DNA of 64,000 nucleotides from Massilia phyllostachyos (GCF_021044825.1 NZ_JAJNOC010000004.1:124001-188000), one strand, 5' to 3'; positions 36,787 through 46,612 are shown, numbered from the stretch's first letter. The notes: generated by a model from the letters alone, not told the origin. Program-made: numbers and translations.

Positions 36787-37346
36787 ATGGGATTCGGCTT
36801 GATCGTGGTGGGCGACGAAATCCTGTCCGACAGGCGCCAGGACAAGCATTTCAGCAAGGTGGTCGAACTGCTGGGCGCGCGCGGCCTGCAACTGGCGTGG
36901 GCCGAATTCGTCGGCGACGATCCGCCGCGCCTCACCGATACCCTGCGGCGCAGCTTCGCCGGCGCCACCTGGTCCCGAACCCGTACAACCGGATCGCCGG
37001 TTTCACGATGGCCGACCATCACTTCGTGCCGGGCTTTCCGGTGATGGCCTGGCCGATGCTCGAATGGGTGCTCGACACGCACTACGCCCACCTGTTCCAT
37101 GCCGTCGCCCATGAAGAGCGCGCGCTGCTGGTGGTCGAGGGGGCGGAAGCGGCGCTGACGCCGCTGATCGAAACGCTGGAGCGCGACTTTCCCGGCGTGC
37201 GCGTGTTCAGCCTGCCCAGCGTGGGCGATGCGCACACGCGCCGCCACATCGAACTGGGCCTGAAGGGCGAGCCCGCGCAGGTCGCCGCCTTCGAGGCGAT
37301 GCAGGCCGGGCTGCGGCGGCGCGGGGCCGAGATCGCGGTCCTGTAG
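36787..37346 (+). pseudogene. Broken molybdopterin-binding-domain (CinA/MoaB-like) gene
   Basis: The start at 36787 has a good site (GAGGAGAAGG) and opens MGFGLIVVGDEILSDRRQDKHF, the family N terminus. After about 57 codons (…TLRRSFAGA) the frame goes wrong near 36960. A different frame then continues with the family C-terminal part: VPNPYNRIAGF, HFVPGFPVMAWPMLEWVLD and later SLPSVGD, to a stop at 37344-37346. The central piece with the GGIGATPDDHTR-type motif is missing, so this is an internal out-of-frame deletion, not a single-base slip. The product would be non-functional. A sequencing or assembly error is possible but would need loss of a long segment. Confidence 0.8.
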
Positions 37347-37600
37347 GACTGCATGCCGTCCAGCTAACTCTGCCGTTGTTTTTTTGCGAAAATGCTTCGT
37401 GCGCATCAAATATGTTAAACCGTGTCTCGCGCGTGTCGTATTGATGTGGTGGAATGATACCTGTGGAGGTGCAATCCTGAGTGAGTTTGCACCGCGCGTT
37501 TTGCGACCTGACGCGAGCAGTCACTCGATCACACCAGCATCACGGATGGCAGGCAGGTTGGGGATGTGCACGCGTATTGATTCGAACCAGTTGAGCCATC

Positions 37601-40600
37601 ATGGAAAGTAATCGCCGCACCGAGCGGCCCAGTCTTCTGTCCCGCGTTTTCTCCGGCTTGCGCGGCCGTTTCGTCTTCGGCATGACCGGCGGCGCCCCCG
37701 TGCTCGCGTCGGCGGGCGGCAACGACGTCCCCCTGTACGAAGCCTATCCCCACCTGGCAGGCGGGGGCGCGCCCGGCCGCAAGAGCGCGCCGCCGCCCGA
37801 GCCGCCCGAAGGCGAAGGCCCGCCCGACGACATCCAGGACGACACGCCCGAGACCAGGCCGCGCAAGCGCCGCTTCAAGCTCTGGTTCTTCCTCGTCCTC
37901 CTGATCCTGCTGGTGCTGCTGGCCGGCTGGGGCGTGCTCGAGATGCGCACCTCGCGCCTGCAGGCGCGCATCTTCGCCGGCATGGCCAAGGAGCTGACCT
38001 ACCGCATGGACCAGGGGCCGAGCCAATCGATCCGCTTCCCGGCCGCCAGTCCCTACGACACGCGCCTGGGCTACGCCAACCTGCCGTCCTACCTCGACAA
38101 GCTGCAGTCGCGCGGCTATCACATCGACGCGCAGGCGCGCATCTCGCCGAAAATGGTCGAGATGGCCGACCGCGGCCTGTACGCCACCTACCACGAGAAG
38201 ACCAAGGTCGGCCTCGAGATCCTCGACTGCCGCGCCCAGCCCCTGTTCACTTCGAAATACCCCGAGCGCTACTACCACGAATTCAAGGACGCCCCGCCGC
38301 TGCTGGTGCAAAGCCTGCTGTTCATCGAGAACCGCGAGCTGCTCGACCCGACCTACCCGCGCCGCAACCCGGCGGTCGAGTGGGACCGCTTCTCGCAGGC
38401 GGTGTTCTACAAGACCCTGAGCACCGTGGGCCTGGGCGGCGAAGGCCGCGTGGCCGGCGGCTCCACGCTCGCGACCCAGATCGAGAAGTACCGCCACTCG
38501 CCGGAGGGGCGCACCGGTTCGCTGCAGGACAAGATGATCCAGATGGCCTCGGCCACCCTGCGCGCCTACCAGGACGGCGAAGACACTACCAAATCGCGCC
38601 AGAAGATCGTGCTCGACTACCTGAACACCGTGCCGCTGTCGGCCAAGCCGGGCTACGGTGAAGTCAACGGCATCGGCGACGGCATGTGGGTCTGGTACGG
38701 CCGCGACATCGAGGACACCACCAGGCTGCTGAAGGGCCCGATGAACACGCCGGAGGCGGCCACCGCCTACAAGGAAGCGCTGTCGCTGATGATCGCGCAG
38801 CGCCGACCGGCCTACTACCTGGGCGCCGGCGAGCAGGATCTCGAAACCCTGACCAACAGCCACCTGCGCGTGCTGGCGCAGGCCGGCGTGATCTCCCCGC
38901 AGCTGCGCGACGCCGCCCTCAAGGTGGCGCTGCACCCGGCCCAGGGTTCCGGCGTGGCCGCCCCCGGCGCCGACGCCTTCGTGTCGCGCAAGGCCGCCAA
39001 CGCGGTGCGCAACCACCTCGGCTACCTGGTCGGCGACTCGCGCCTGTACAACCTCGATCGCCTGGACCTGTCGGTGGTGTCGACCCTGGACGCCGGCGTG
39101 CAGCAGGCCGTCACCGACGCGCTGCGCAAGCTCTCGGACGCCGAACACGCGAAAGAGGCGGGCCTGACCGGCAAGGGCCTGCTCGGCAACGGCGACCCGT
39201 CGCAGGTCGTGTACAGCTTCACGCTGATGGAGCGCGGCGAGCACGTCAACTACCTGCGCGTCCAGACCGACAACTACGACCAGCCGCTCGACATCAACGA
39301 GGGCGCGAAACTCGACCTCGGCTCGACCGCCAAGCTGCGCACCCTGGTGACCTACCTCGACATCGTCGACCAGCTGCACAAGCGCTACGAGCCGATGGAC
39401 AAGATCGGCCTGATGGGCATCGAGACCGATCCGAAGGACCGCATGTCGCAGTGGGCGGTGGAATACTTCCAGCAGTTGCCGGACGGCGCCGACCGCGGCT
39501 TGACCCCGATGCTGGCGGCGGCGATGGAGAGGAAATACTCGGCGAATCCGGGCGAAGCCTTCTTCACCGGCGGCGGCGTGCACACCTTCGGCAATTTCAG
39601 CAAGCTGGATAACAGCAAGATCATGACGGTCACCGAGGCGCTGCGCAATTCGACCAACCTGGTGTTCGTGCGCATGATGCGCGACGTGGTGCGCTACTAC
39701 ATGTTCCAGCTGCCCGGCTCCTCGGCCCAGCTGCTGGCCGACGCCGACGACCCGCGCCGCCAGACCTACCTGGCGCGCTTCGCCGACAACGAGGGCAAGG
39801 TCTTCCTCGCCAAATTCTGGAACAAGTACAAGGGCAAGACCTCGCAGGAAGTCGTCGACCTGCTGTTCTCCGGCGTGCGCCCGATGGCCTCGAAACTGGC
39901 CGCGGCCCACCGCACCGTGTTCCCGGACGCGTCGGTGGCGGACTTCGGCGCCTTCGTGGACAAGAACCTGCCGGCCTCGCACGACATGGATGCCGACCGC
40001 ATTCCGAAGATGTACGAGATGTACGACGTGAAGAACATGTCGCTGGCCGACCGCGGCTACGTGGCCTCGGTGCACCCGCTGGAACTGTGGCTGGTGAGCT
40101 ACCTGCGCACCCACCCGAACGCCGGCTGGACCGAAGTCACCAACGCCAGCGTCCAGCAGCGCCAGGACGTGTATTCGTGGCTCTTCAAGACCCACCGCAA
40201 GCACGCCCAGGACAAGCGCATCGCCGGCCTGATCGAGGTCGAGGCCTTCCTCAAGATCCACGCGCAGTGGAAGAAGATGGGCTACCCGTTCGACTCGCTG
40301 GTGCCGTCCTACGCCACCACGCTGGGCGCCTCGGCCGACCGTCCGGCCGCGCTGGCCGAACTGATGGGCATCATCGTCAACGGCGGCGTGCGCAAACCAG
40401 TGGAGCGCATCGACTCGCTGCACTTCGCCAAGGACACGCCGTACGAGACCCTGGTCAAGCGCAGCAAGGGCGGCGGCAAGGAGCAGGTCCTGTCGCCGGA
40501 CGTTGCGCGCACCGTGGCCGACGCCATCCAGGGCGTGGTCAGCAACGGCACCGCCAAGCGCGTCAAGACCGCCTTCACGCAATCGGACGGCAACGTGATC

Positions 40601-40888
40601 GCCGTGGGCGGCAAGACCGGCACCGGCGACCAGCGCTTCGAAGTCTATGCGCGCGGCGGCCGCGTGATCGAGTCGCGCTACGTGAACCGCTCGGCGACCT
40701 TCGTCTTCAACATCGGCGAACGCTACTTCGGCAGCATGACCGCCTACGTGCACGGCCCGCAGTCCGGTAACTACGACTTCACCAGCGCGCTGCCGGTGCA
40801 GCTGCTGGCCAACCTGGCGCCGAGCCTGATGCCGATGATCGAACCGCCTGCGGGCAGCGTGGCCGCGCAGCGGCAGTGCGTGCGTTGA
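37601..40888 (+). CDS. Very large class A penicillin-binding protein (PBP1a-like)
   Basis: A bifunctional peptidoglycan synthase, 1095 residues against about 750-850 for usual PBP1a. A Pro-rich cytoplasmic segment (about 45-90) precedes the membrane helix (about 93-115). The GT51 glycosyltransferase has its catalytic Glu in FIENRELLDP (E243) and the GGSTLATQ motif. The transpeptidase has the nucleophile motif S575-TAK-578, an STN motif in RNSTNLVF, and K1005-TG in GGKTGTGDQ. All catalytic motifs are present. The extra length lies before the GT domain (about 130 residues of unknown fold) and between the STN and KTG motifs. It overlaps the next gene by 13 bases. The 254-base upstream gap shows no clear promoter. 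Confidence 0.9.
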   Translation: MESNRRTERPSLLSRVFSGLRGRFVFGMTGGAPVLASAGGNDVPLYEAYPHLAGGGAPGRKSAPPPEPPEGEGPPDDIQDDTPETRPRKRRFKLWFFLVLLILLVLLAGWGVLEMRTSRLQARIFAGMAKELTYRMDQGPSQSIRFPAASPYDTRLGYANLPSYLDKLQSRGYHIDAQARISPKMVEMADRGLYATYHEKTKVGLEILDCRAQPLFTSKYPERYYHEFKDAPPLLVQSLLFIENRELLDPTYPRRNPAVEWDRFSQAVFYKTLSTVGLGGEGRVAGGSTLATQIEKYRHSPEGRTGSLQDKMIQMASATLRAYQDGEDTTKSRQKIVLDYLNTVPLSAKPGYGEVNGIGDGMWVWYGRDIEDTTRLLKGPMNTPEAATAYKEALSLMIAQRRPAYYLGAGEQDLETLTNSHLRVLAQAGVISPQLRDAALKVALHPAQGSGVAAPGADAFVSRKAANAVRNHLGYLVGDSRLYNLDRLDLSVVSTLDAGVQQAVTDALRKLSDAEHAKEAGLTGKGLLGNGDPSQVVYSFTLMERGEHVNYLRVQTDNYDQPLDINEGAKLDLGSTAKLRTLVTYLDIVDQLHKRYEPMDKIGLMGIETDPKDRMSQWAVEYFQQLPDGADRGLTPMLAAAMERKYSANPGEAFFTGGGVHTFGNFSKLDNSKIMTVTEALRNSTNLVFVRMMRDVVRYYMFQLPGSSAQLLADADDPRRQTYLARFADNEGKVFLAKFWNKYKGKTSQEVVDLLFSGVRPMASKLAAAHRTVFPDASVADFGAFVDKNLPASHDMDADRIPKMYEMYDVKNMSLADRGYVASVHPLELWLVSYLRTHPNAGWTEVTNASVQQRQDVYSWLFKTHRKHAQDKRIAGLIEVEAFLKIHAQWKKMGYPFDSLVPSYATTLGASADRPAALAELMGIIVNGGVRKPVERIDSLHFAKDTPYETLVKRSKGGGKEQVLSPDVARTVADAIQGVVSNGTAKRVKTAFTQSDGNVIAVGGKTGTGDQRFEVYARGGRVIESRYVNRSATFVFNIGERYFGSMTAYVHGPQSGNYDFTSALPVQLLANLAPSLMPMIEPPAGSVAAQRQCVR

Positions 40889-42258
40889 AGGGGAAGGCGG
40901 CGGTCAAGCGCGCCGTGACGCGCGTGCGGCAATTCAGCATCGTGTCCCTGCGCGACCTGCTGGTGGCGTCGGGGCCGACCCTGCTGGCGGTGATCGCGGT
41001 GGCGGTGCTGGCCTATATCTGGGTCGACCCGGCGCCGCCGCGCAAGCTCACCATGGCCACCGGCCAGTTCAACAGCGCCTACCAGGAATTCGGCCGCCAG
41101 TACGCCGCCATCCTGGCGCGCGACGACATCGCGCTCACCCTCGAACCCTCGCTCGGCTCCGCCGAGAATTTGCAGCGCCTCCTCGACGGCAAGGCCGACG
41201 TGGCCTTCGTGCAGAGCGGCTCCACCGCGGACGACGCGGCCGAGCAGGCCGGCCTGGTCTCGCTGGGCAGCCTGTTCACCGAACCGGTCTGGCTGTTCCT
41301 GCGCGAGTCGGCCAAGGTGAACGGGCTGACCGACTTGAAGGGCAAGCGGATCAACCTGGGGCCGGAAGGCACCGGCGTGCCGCGCCTGTTCCGCCAGGTG
41401 CTGGACGCGAACGGCGTCGATGCGAAAGAGCTCACCATCGGCGAACTGGAAAACACGCCGGCCACGATGGCGCTGCTGGCGGGGCAGATCGACGGCCTGG
41501 TGTTCAGCTCCGCGCCGGAAGCGCCGCTGATCCAGATGCTGCTGCAGACGCCCGGCATCCGGCTCTTCAACTTCACCCAGGCCGACGCCTATACCCGGCG
41601 CCTGCCTTTCCTCACCCATGTGGTGCTGCCGCGCGGGATCGTCGACCTGGGGCGCGACATCCCGAGCCAGGACTATCACCTGATCGCCCCCACGGCGACG
41701 CTGGTGGCGCGCGAAGACCTGCATCCGGCGCTGGTGGGCCTCCTGGTGAAATCGGCCGGCGAGATCCACGGCAAGGCCGGGTGGTTCCAGCAGCAGGGCC
41801 AGTTCCCCTCGCCCAAGTACACCGAGATCCCGGTGGCGCGCGAGGCCGAGCGCTATTACCGCGACGGGCCGCCCTTCCTGCAGCGCTACATGCGCTTCTG
41901 GCTGGCCAACCTGGCCGAGCGCCTGTGGGTGGTCGTGGTAGCGCTGGCGGCCTTGCTGATTCCCTTGTCGAAGGTGGTGCCGCCGATCTACGTGTGGCGG
42001 GTGCGCTCGCGCATCTACCGCTGGTACGGCGAACTGCGCAAGGTGGAGCAGGCGCTGGAAGCGACGCAGATGGAAGCACGCGAGGCGGCGCGCGACGGCC
42101 TGCTGGTGCGCCTCGACGAGATCGAGGACAGCGTGAACCACATCTCGGTGCCGCTGGCCTATGCCGAGGAACTGTACCGCCTGCGCAGCCACATCAACTT
42201 CGTGCGCGAGCGGGTGCGCGGGACGATCGACATGCATGGCAGAGCCGTGACTAAATAG
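40876..42258 (+). CDS. TAXI-family TRAP-type solute-binding protein with two membrane helices
   Basis: A 460-residue protein starting at GTG 40876 inside the end of the PBP gene (a TTG at 40885 is an alternative). A membrane anchor at about residues 33-52 is followed by the TAXI-type binding domain (LTMATGQFNSAYQEFGRQYA, LEPSLGSAENLQRLLDGKAD, GPEGTGVPRLFRQ). A second helix at about 352-372 and a cytoplasmic coiled coil of about 85 residues come last. Classic TAXI proteins are soluble and work with a permease; no permease is here. This anchored form with a coiled coil may be a sensor or partner of the PBP, an inference from overlap alone. Confidence 0.8.
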   Translation: MRALKGKAAVKRAVTRVRQFSIVSLRDLLVASGPTLLAVIAVAVLAYIWVDPAPPRKLTMATGQFNSAYQEFGRQYAAILARDDIALTLEPSLGSAENLQRLLDGKADVAFVQSGSTADDAAEQAGLVSLGSLFTEPVWLFLRESAKVNGLTDLKGKRINLGPEGTGVPRLFRQVLDANGVDAKELTIGELENTPATMALLAGQIDGLVFSSAPEAPLIQMLLQTPGIRLFNFTQADAYTRRLPFLTHVVLPRGIVDLGRDIPSQDYHLIAPTATLVAREDLHPALVGLLVKSAGEIHGKAGWFQQQGQFPSPKYTEIPVAREAERYYRDGPPFLQRYMRFWLANLAERLWVVVVALAALLIPLSKVVPPIYVWRVRSRIYRWYGELRKVEQALEATQMEAREAARDGLLVRLDEIEDSVNHISVPLAYAEELYRLRSHINFVRERVRGTIDMHGRAVTK

Positions 42259-42319
42259 ATAATTTCCTGCGGAAAAGGATTACACTGGCGATCTTTGTTC
42301 CTCATCCCGCAAGGAAGCC

Positions 42320-44284
42320 ATGACCCGCCGTTCCCTTACCGCCCTGGCCTTGGGTGCACTGCTGGCTTGCGCCGGCGCCCAGGCCGCCAACGAATCCGCC
42401 GCAGTCCAGGCAAGCCGCGCCGATGCGCCCGCCCAGCAGCGCAACCCGCGCGAGCACTACACCAAGTACGAATACCAGATTCCGATGCGCGACGGCGTCA
42501 AGCTGTTCACGGTGGTGTACGTGCCGAAGGACAGCTCCAAGCCCTATCCCTTCCTGATGCAGCGCACCCCGTACAGCGCCGGCGCGCGCGCAGAGGGCGA
42601 GAACCGCTACGGCGTCGACTGGTTCCCGCGTGCGCTCAGTCCGACTCCGGAACTGGAGCAATCCGGCTACATTTTCGTAACCCAGGACGTGCGCGGCCGC
42701 TACATGTCGGAAGGGACGTGGCAGGAGATGACGCCGCACGTGAACGCCAAGCGCGCGAAGGGCGAGGGCAGCGAGAGCGAAGACATGTACGACACCGTCG
42801 AATGGCTGCTCAAGCACGTCCCGAACAACAACGGCAAGGTGGGCATCTGGGGCATCAGCTACCCCGGCTTCTACACCGCGGCCAGCATCATCGACTCGCA
42901 CCCGGCGATCAAGGCGGCCTCGCCGCAGGCGCCGATCGCCGACCTGTACATGGGCGACGACTCCTACCACAACGGCGCCTTCATGCTGTCGGCGAACTTC
43001 GATTTCTACACGAACTTCGTGCCGCAAAAGAACCCGACCACCGGCAACAAGGAGCGCTCGCGTTTCGAATACGGCGACGCCGACGCCTACGACTTCTTCC
43101 TGAAGCGCCTGACGATGTCGAACATCCTGGCGACCCTCAACGCCGAACAGCGCGCCCTGCTCGAACCCACCATCGTGCACGACACCTACGACGAATTCTG
43201 GCGTTCGCGCGCGATCACGCCGCACATGAAGAACGTGAAGGCGGCAGTGCTGACGGTGGGCGGCTGGTACGACGCGGAAGACCCGGCCGGCCCCTTCGCC
43301 ATCTTCAATGCAGTGGGCAAGCACAATCCGAAAACCCCGAACTCGCTGGTGATCGGTCCGTGGGTGCACGGCGGCTGGGCCGGCAGCGACGGCGCGCGCC
43401 TCGGCCACGTGAGTTTCGACGCCAGGACCAGCGAGTACTTCCGTCGCGAGATCCAGTTCCCGTTCTTCGAGCAGCACCTGAAGGGCGTGAAGCCGGCGCG
43501 CACCCTGCCGGCGGTCACCGCCTTCGAGACCGGCACCAATGTCTGGCGCAGCTATGACGTGTGGCCGCCGGCGCCCGCCAAGGCCAGGGACCTGTACTTC
43601 GGCCCGAATGGCACGCTGACCTGGCAGCAGCCGGCAAACAGCGGCATGGGCTACGACGAATACGTCGCCGACCCACGCAAACCGGTGCCCTACATCGGCT
43701 ACGCCGCAACGGGCGTCCCGCGCGAATACATGGTCTCCGACCAGCGCTTCGCCGCGACCCGTCCCGACGTGCTGGTCTACCAGAGCGAGGTGCTGGAGCA
43801 GGACGTGACGATCGCCGGGCCGGTGGTGCCGAAGCTGTTCGTCTCGACCACCGGGACCGACGCCGACTGGGTGGTCAAGCTGATCGACGTGTACCCGGCC
43901 GAGTACCCGACCCCGCAGGCCGAGCGCAAGGGCAACGACGTCCCGCCGCCGTCGGTGAACATGGGCGGCTTCCAGCAGCTGGTGCGCGGCAATCCGCTGC
44001 GCGGCAAGTTCCGCAACAGCTACGAGAAGCCGGAGCCGTTCACGCCGAATAAGCAGGAAGCGCTGAGCTTCGACATCGGCCCGGTCAGCCACACCTTCCG
44101 CCGCGGCCACCGCATCATGGTGCAGGTGCAGAGCTCGTGGTTCCCGCTGATCGACCTGAATCCGCAGACCTTCGTCAGCATCCCCAAGGCGAAGCCGGAG
44201 GACTTCCAGAAGGCGACCCAGCGCGTGTTCCGCGCGCCGGGCGCCGCATCGAGCCTGCAACTGATGGTGATGCCGGCGCCGTGA
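42320..44284 (+). CDS. Exported CocE/NonD-family serine hydrolase
   Basis: An alpha/beta hydrolase of the X-Pro dipeptidyl-peptidase (S15)/CocE family, 654 residues. The signal peptide ends near GAQAANES. The oxyanion region is FVTQDVRGRYMSEG, and the nucleophile elbow is GIWGISYPGFYTA (Ser in GISYPG). The catalytic Asp is probably in VGGWYDAEDPAG and His in GPWVHGGW. A C-terminal jelly-roll domain follows from about residue 390. Members hydrolyse esters, glutaryl amides or Pro-peptides; the substrate cannot be named. A good site (AAGGAAG) precedes the ATG. Confidence 0.9.
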   Translation: MTRRSLTALALGALLACAGAQAANESAAVQASRADAPAQQRNPREHYTKYEYQIPMRDGVKLFTVVYVPKDSSKPYPFLMQRTPYSAGARAEGENRYGVDWFPRALSPTPELEQSGYIFVTQDVRGRYMSEGTWQEMTPHVNAKRAKGEGSESEDMYDTVEWLLKHVPNNNGKVGIWGISYPGFYTAASIIDSHPAIKAASPQAPIADLYMGDDSYHNGAFMLSANFDFYTNFVPQKNPTTGNKERSRFEYGDADAYDFFLKRLTMSNILATLNAEQRALLEPTIVHDTYDEFWRSRAITPHMKNVKAAVLTVGGWYDAEDPAGPFAIFNAVGKHNPKTPNSLVIGPWVHGGWAGSDGARLGHVSFDARTSEYFRREIQFPFFEQHLKGVKPARTLPAVTAFETGTNVWRSYDVWPPAPAKARDLYFGPNGTLTWQQPANSGMGYDEYVADPRKPVPYIGYAATGVPREYMVSDQRFAATRPDVLVYQSEVLEQDVTIAGPVVPKLFVSTTGTDADWVVKLIDVYPAEYPTPQAERKGNDVPPPSVNMGGFQQLVRGNPLRGKFRNSYEKPEPFTPNKQEALSFDIGPVSHTFRRGHRIMVQVQSSWFPLIDLNPQTFVSIPKAKPEDFQKATQRVFRAPGAASSLQLMVMPAP

Positions 44285-44293
44285 TGTTCGTGT

Positions 44294-44316
44294 GGTGGAC
44301 GGCATGGCCGTCCACC
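44294..44316. terminator. Hairpin between convergent hydrolase and rhodanese genes
   Basis: GGTGGACGGC (44294-44303) pairs with GCCGTCCACC (44307-44316) around ATG. There is no T-run on either side, so termination here would need help (for example Rho), but the position between two converging stops is typical. Confidence 0.45.
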
Positions 44317-44324
44317 GTGCGGCG

Positions 44325-44783
44325 TCAAGCCCCGATCCAGGGCAGTCCCGCCTTGCACCAGCCGCCGACGGTCTTGCGGTGTCCCTCCTCATCCCGATCC
44401 CCTTCGAACCCTTCCAGGATGTCGTAGGACTGCGCAAAGCCTGCCTCGGTCGCCACCCGCGCGCTGTGGCGCGAGCGCACGCCGGAACGGCACAGGAACA
44501 GCAGCACCTCGTCCTTGCGCGCCACCCGTTCCAGCTGGGCGGCGAAGTCCGGATTCGGCTGGCCGCCGGGGTAGGTGGCCCATTGCACCGCCACGTGCTG
44601 GGATTCCGGCACCGCGGCCTTGCCGACCCAGTCGCGCTCGGCATTGGTGCGCACGTCGACCAGTTTCACGCGCGGGTCGCTCTGCAAGAGGGCAAAGGCT
44701 TCTTCCGGGGTGACGGCGCCGGCATAGGGCTGACCGGGTGCGCGTTCGCGCGCTTGGCTGAAGATGGAGTCGGAAGTGGTCAT
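44325..44783 (-). CDS. Single-domain rhodanese-like protein
   Basis: A 152-residue cytoplasmic sulfurtransferase-type protein. The domain starts AGAVTPEEAFALLQ; the active-site loop is LFLCRSGVRSRHSA with the persulfide Cys, and VKLVDVRTNAER is the CDC25/rhodanese N-terminal mark. The C terminus ends GGWCKAGLPW. The start at 44783 is chosen; another ATG six bases earlier is possible. Likely roles are sulfur transfer or thiol chemistry; the acceptor is unknown. Confidence 0.87.
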   Translation of the reverse strand: MTTSDSIFSQARERAPGQPYAGAVTPEEAFALLQSDPRVKLVDVRTNAERDWVGKAAVPESQHVAVQWATYPGGQPNPDFAAQLERVARKDEVLLFLCRSGVRSRHSARVATEAGFAQSYDILEGFEGDRDEEGHRKTVGGWCKAGLPWIGA

Positions 44784-44845
44784 GAGCATCGGTCCCAATT
44801 TTTTGAACAAGAAAAAGCGTTGCACCAACTTGGTTCGGTGTATCC

Positions 44846-44892
44846 TGCGCTGCGATGGTGCACGCACCCGTATGGTGCACTTATTTGGTGCG
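44846..44892 (+). promoter_or_regulatory. Two NtrC-type enhancer sites upstream of glnA
   Basis: TGCGC-TGCGATG-GTGCA (44846-44862) and TGCAC-TTATTTG-GTGCG (44876-44892) each differ from the dyad TGCAC-N7-GTGCA by one base. Their centres are 30 bases apart, about three helical turns. A weaker half-matching copy lies at 44821-44837. The sites are about 100 to 145 bases before the sigma-54 promoter, the distance expected for an enhancer. Confidence 0.8.
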
Positions 44893-44988
44893 AGTGTATT
44901 CACAATGTGACACCCAGCACCCAGCGATTGTAGGAGCAGCGCGAGCGAATTCCAACGAAGCATTGTGCATTTGCTCATAACGGCAGCT

Positions 44989-45004
44989 TGGCACAGTTTA
45001 TGCT
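44989..45004 (+). promoter_or_regulatory. Sigma-54 promoter of glnA
   Basis: TGGCAC-AGTTT-ATGCT has the required GG at 44990-44991 and GC at 45002-45003, ten bases apart. Transcription would begin near 45015. With the NtrC sites upstream this predicts nitrogen-controlled expression of glnA. Confidence 0.85.
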
Positions 45005-45073
45005 TTGGTGTACAGCAAGTTGCCGCATCATGAAGATATGGCGCGGCACCCCCTTTTCAATCAGGAGATACGA

Positions 45074-46489
45074 ATGGCAAAGACGGCTGCAGACGTAATT
45101 CAACTCATCAAAGACAACGAAGTGAAATTCGTTGACCTGCGCTTCGCGGATACCCGCGGCAAGGAGCAGCACGTGACCGTCCCCGTGTCGCACTTCGACG
45201 AAGACAAGTTCGAGTCGGGCCACGCCTTCGACGGTTCGTCGATTGCCGGCTGGAAGGGCATCGAAGCGTCGGACATGCTCCTGTACCCGGACCCGAACAC
45301 CGCCAATCTCGACCCCTTCATGGAAGAGACCACCCTGTTCATGCAGTGCGACGTGATCGAACCGTCGGACGGCAAGGGCTACGACCGCGACCCGCGCTCG
45401 ATCGCGAAACGCGCCGAAGCCTATCTGAAGTCGTCGGGCATCGGCGACACCGCCTACTTCGGCCCGGAACCGGAATTCTTCATCTTCGACTCGGTGCGCT
45501 GGAAGATCGACATGTCGGGCTGCTTCGTCAAGATCGACTCGGACGAATCGTCCTGGGCCACCGACAAGGAAATCGAAGGCGGCAACAGCGGCCACCGTCC
45601 GACCGTCAAGGGCGGCTACTTCCCGGTCCCGCCGGTCGACTCGTTCCAGGACATGCGTTCGGAAATGTCGCTGATCCTCGAATCGATGGGCATCCCGGTC
45701 GAAGTGCACCACCACGAAGTGGCCGGCGCCGGCCAGAATGAGCTCGGCACCAAGTTCTCGACCCTGGTCGAGCGCGCCGACTGGACCCAGAACCTGAAGT
45801 ACGTGATCTGGAACGTGGCCCACAGCTACGGCAAGACCGCGACCTTCATGCCGAAGCCGATCAACGGCGACAATGGCTCGGGCATGCACGTGCACCAGTC
45901 GATCTGGAAAGACGGCAAGAACCTGTTCGCCGGCGACGGCTATGCCGGCCTGTCGGAAACCGCGCTGTTCTACATCGGCGGCATCATCAAGCACGCACGC
46001 GCGCTGAACGCGATCACCAATCCGGGCACCAACTCGTACAAGCGCCTGGTGCCGGGCTACGAAGCCCCGGTCAAGCTGGCCTACTCGGCCCGCAACCGCT
46101 CGGCCTCGATCCGCATCCCGCACGTGGCGAACCCGAAGGGCCGCCGCATCGAGACCCGCTTCCCGGACCCGCTGGCCAACGTCTACCTGTGCTTCTCGGC
46201 CCTCCTGATGGCCGGCCTGGACGGCATCCAGAACAAGATCCACCCGGGCGAAGCGGCAACCAAGGACCTGTACCACCTGCCGCCGGAAGAAGACAAGCTG
46301 ATCCCGACCGTCTGCTCCTCGCTGGAAGAAGCGCTGGAAGCGCTGGACAAGGACCGCGAGTTCCTGACCCGCGGCGGCGTGTTCAGCGACAGCATGATCG
46401 ATGCCTACATCGAGCTGAAGATGAACGAAGTGCAGCGCATGCGCATGACCCCGCACCCGGCCGAATTCGACATGTACTACTCGTCGTAA
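45074..46489 (+). CDS. glnA: Glutamine synthetase, type I
   Basis: Makes glutamine from glutamate, ammonia and ATP; 471 residues forming a dodecamer. The beta-Grasp N terminus has [11 protein letters not shown]; the catalytic part has [27 protein letters not shown] and [10 protein letters not shown]. The adenylylation site is Y400 in [10 protein letters not shown] (equivalent to Tyr397 in E. coli), so activity is expected to be controlled by GlnE. The start at 45074 follows AGGAG; the frame extends upstream but is not family-like. A strong terminator separates it from the ntrBC transcript. Confidence 0.98.
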   Translation: MAKTAADVIQLIKDNEVKFVDLRFADTRGKEQHVTVPVSHFDEDKFESGHAFDGSSIAGWKGIEASDMLLYPDPNTANLDPFMEETTLFMQCDVIEPSDGKGYDRDPRSIAKRAEAYLKSSGIGDTAYFGPEPEFFIFDSVRWKIDMSGCFVKIDSDESSWATDKEIEGGNSGHRPTVKGGYFPVPPVDSFQDMRSEMSLILESMGIPVEVHHHEVAGAGQNELGTKFSTLVERADWTQNLKYVIWNVAHSYGKTATFMPKPINGDNGSGMHVHQSIWKDGKNLFAGDGYAGLSETALFYIGGIIKHARALNAITNPGTNSYKRLVPGYEAPVKLAYSARNRSASIRIPHVANPKGRRIETRFPDPLANVYLCFSALLMAGLDGIQNKIHPGEAATKDLYHLPPEEDKLIPTVCSSLEEALEALDKDREFLTRGGVFSDSMIDAYIELKMNEVQRMRMTPHPAEFDMYYSS

Positions 46490-46539
46490 GCCAACAGGAT
46501 CGTTGCGCATCTACATCAGATCGCGCAACGCTCTGCTGC

Positions 46540-46576
46540 AAAGGCGGGGAAAGCGAGGGCTTTCCCCGCCTTTTTT
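46540..46576 (+). terminator. Terminator after glnA
   Basis: A 15-base perfect stem (46540-46554 with 46559-46573) closes a GAGG loop and is followed by T-rich sequence. A second inverted repeat, GTTGCGC/GCGCAAC, lies just upstream at 46502-46529. Confidence 0.93.
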
Positions 46577-46581
46577 CATGC

Positions 46582-46609
46582 TTGCTGTATAGTCGGGCCG
46601 TTCTACAAT
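46582..46609 (+). promoter_or_regulatory. Promoter of the DUF4124-ntrB-ntrC operon
   Basis: TTGCTG (46582-46587) and TACAAT (46604-46609) are 16 bases apart. Transcription would start near 46616, inside a perfect NtrC-type site. Confidence 0.7.
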
Positions 46610-46612
46610 AGG

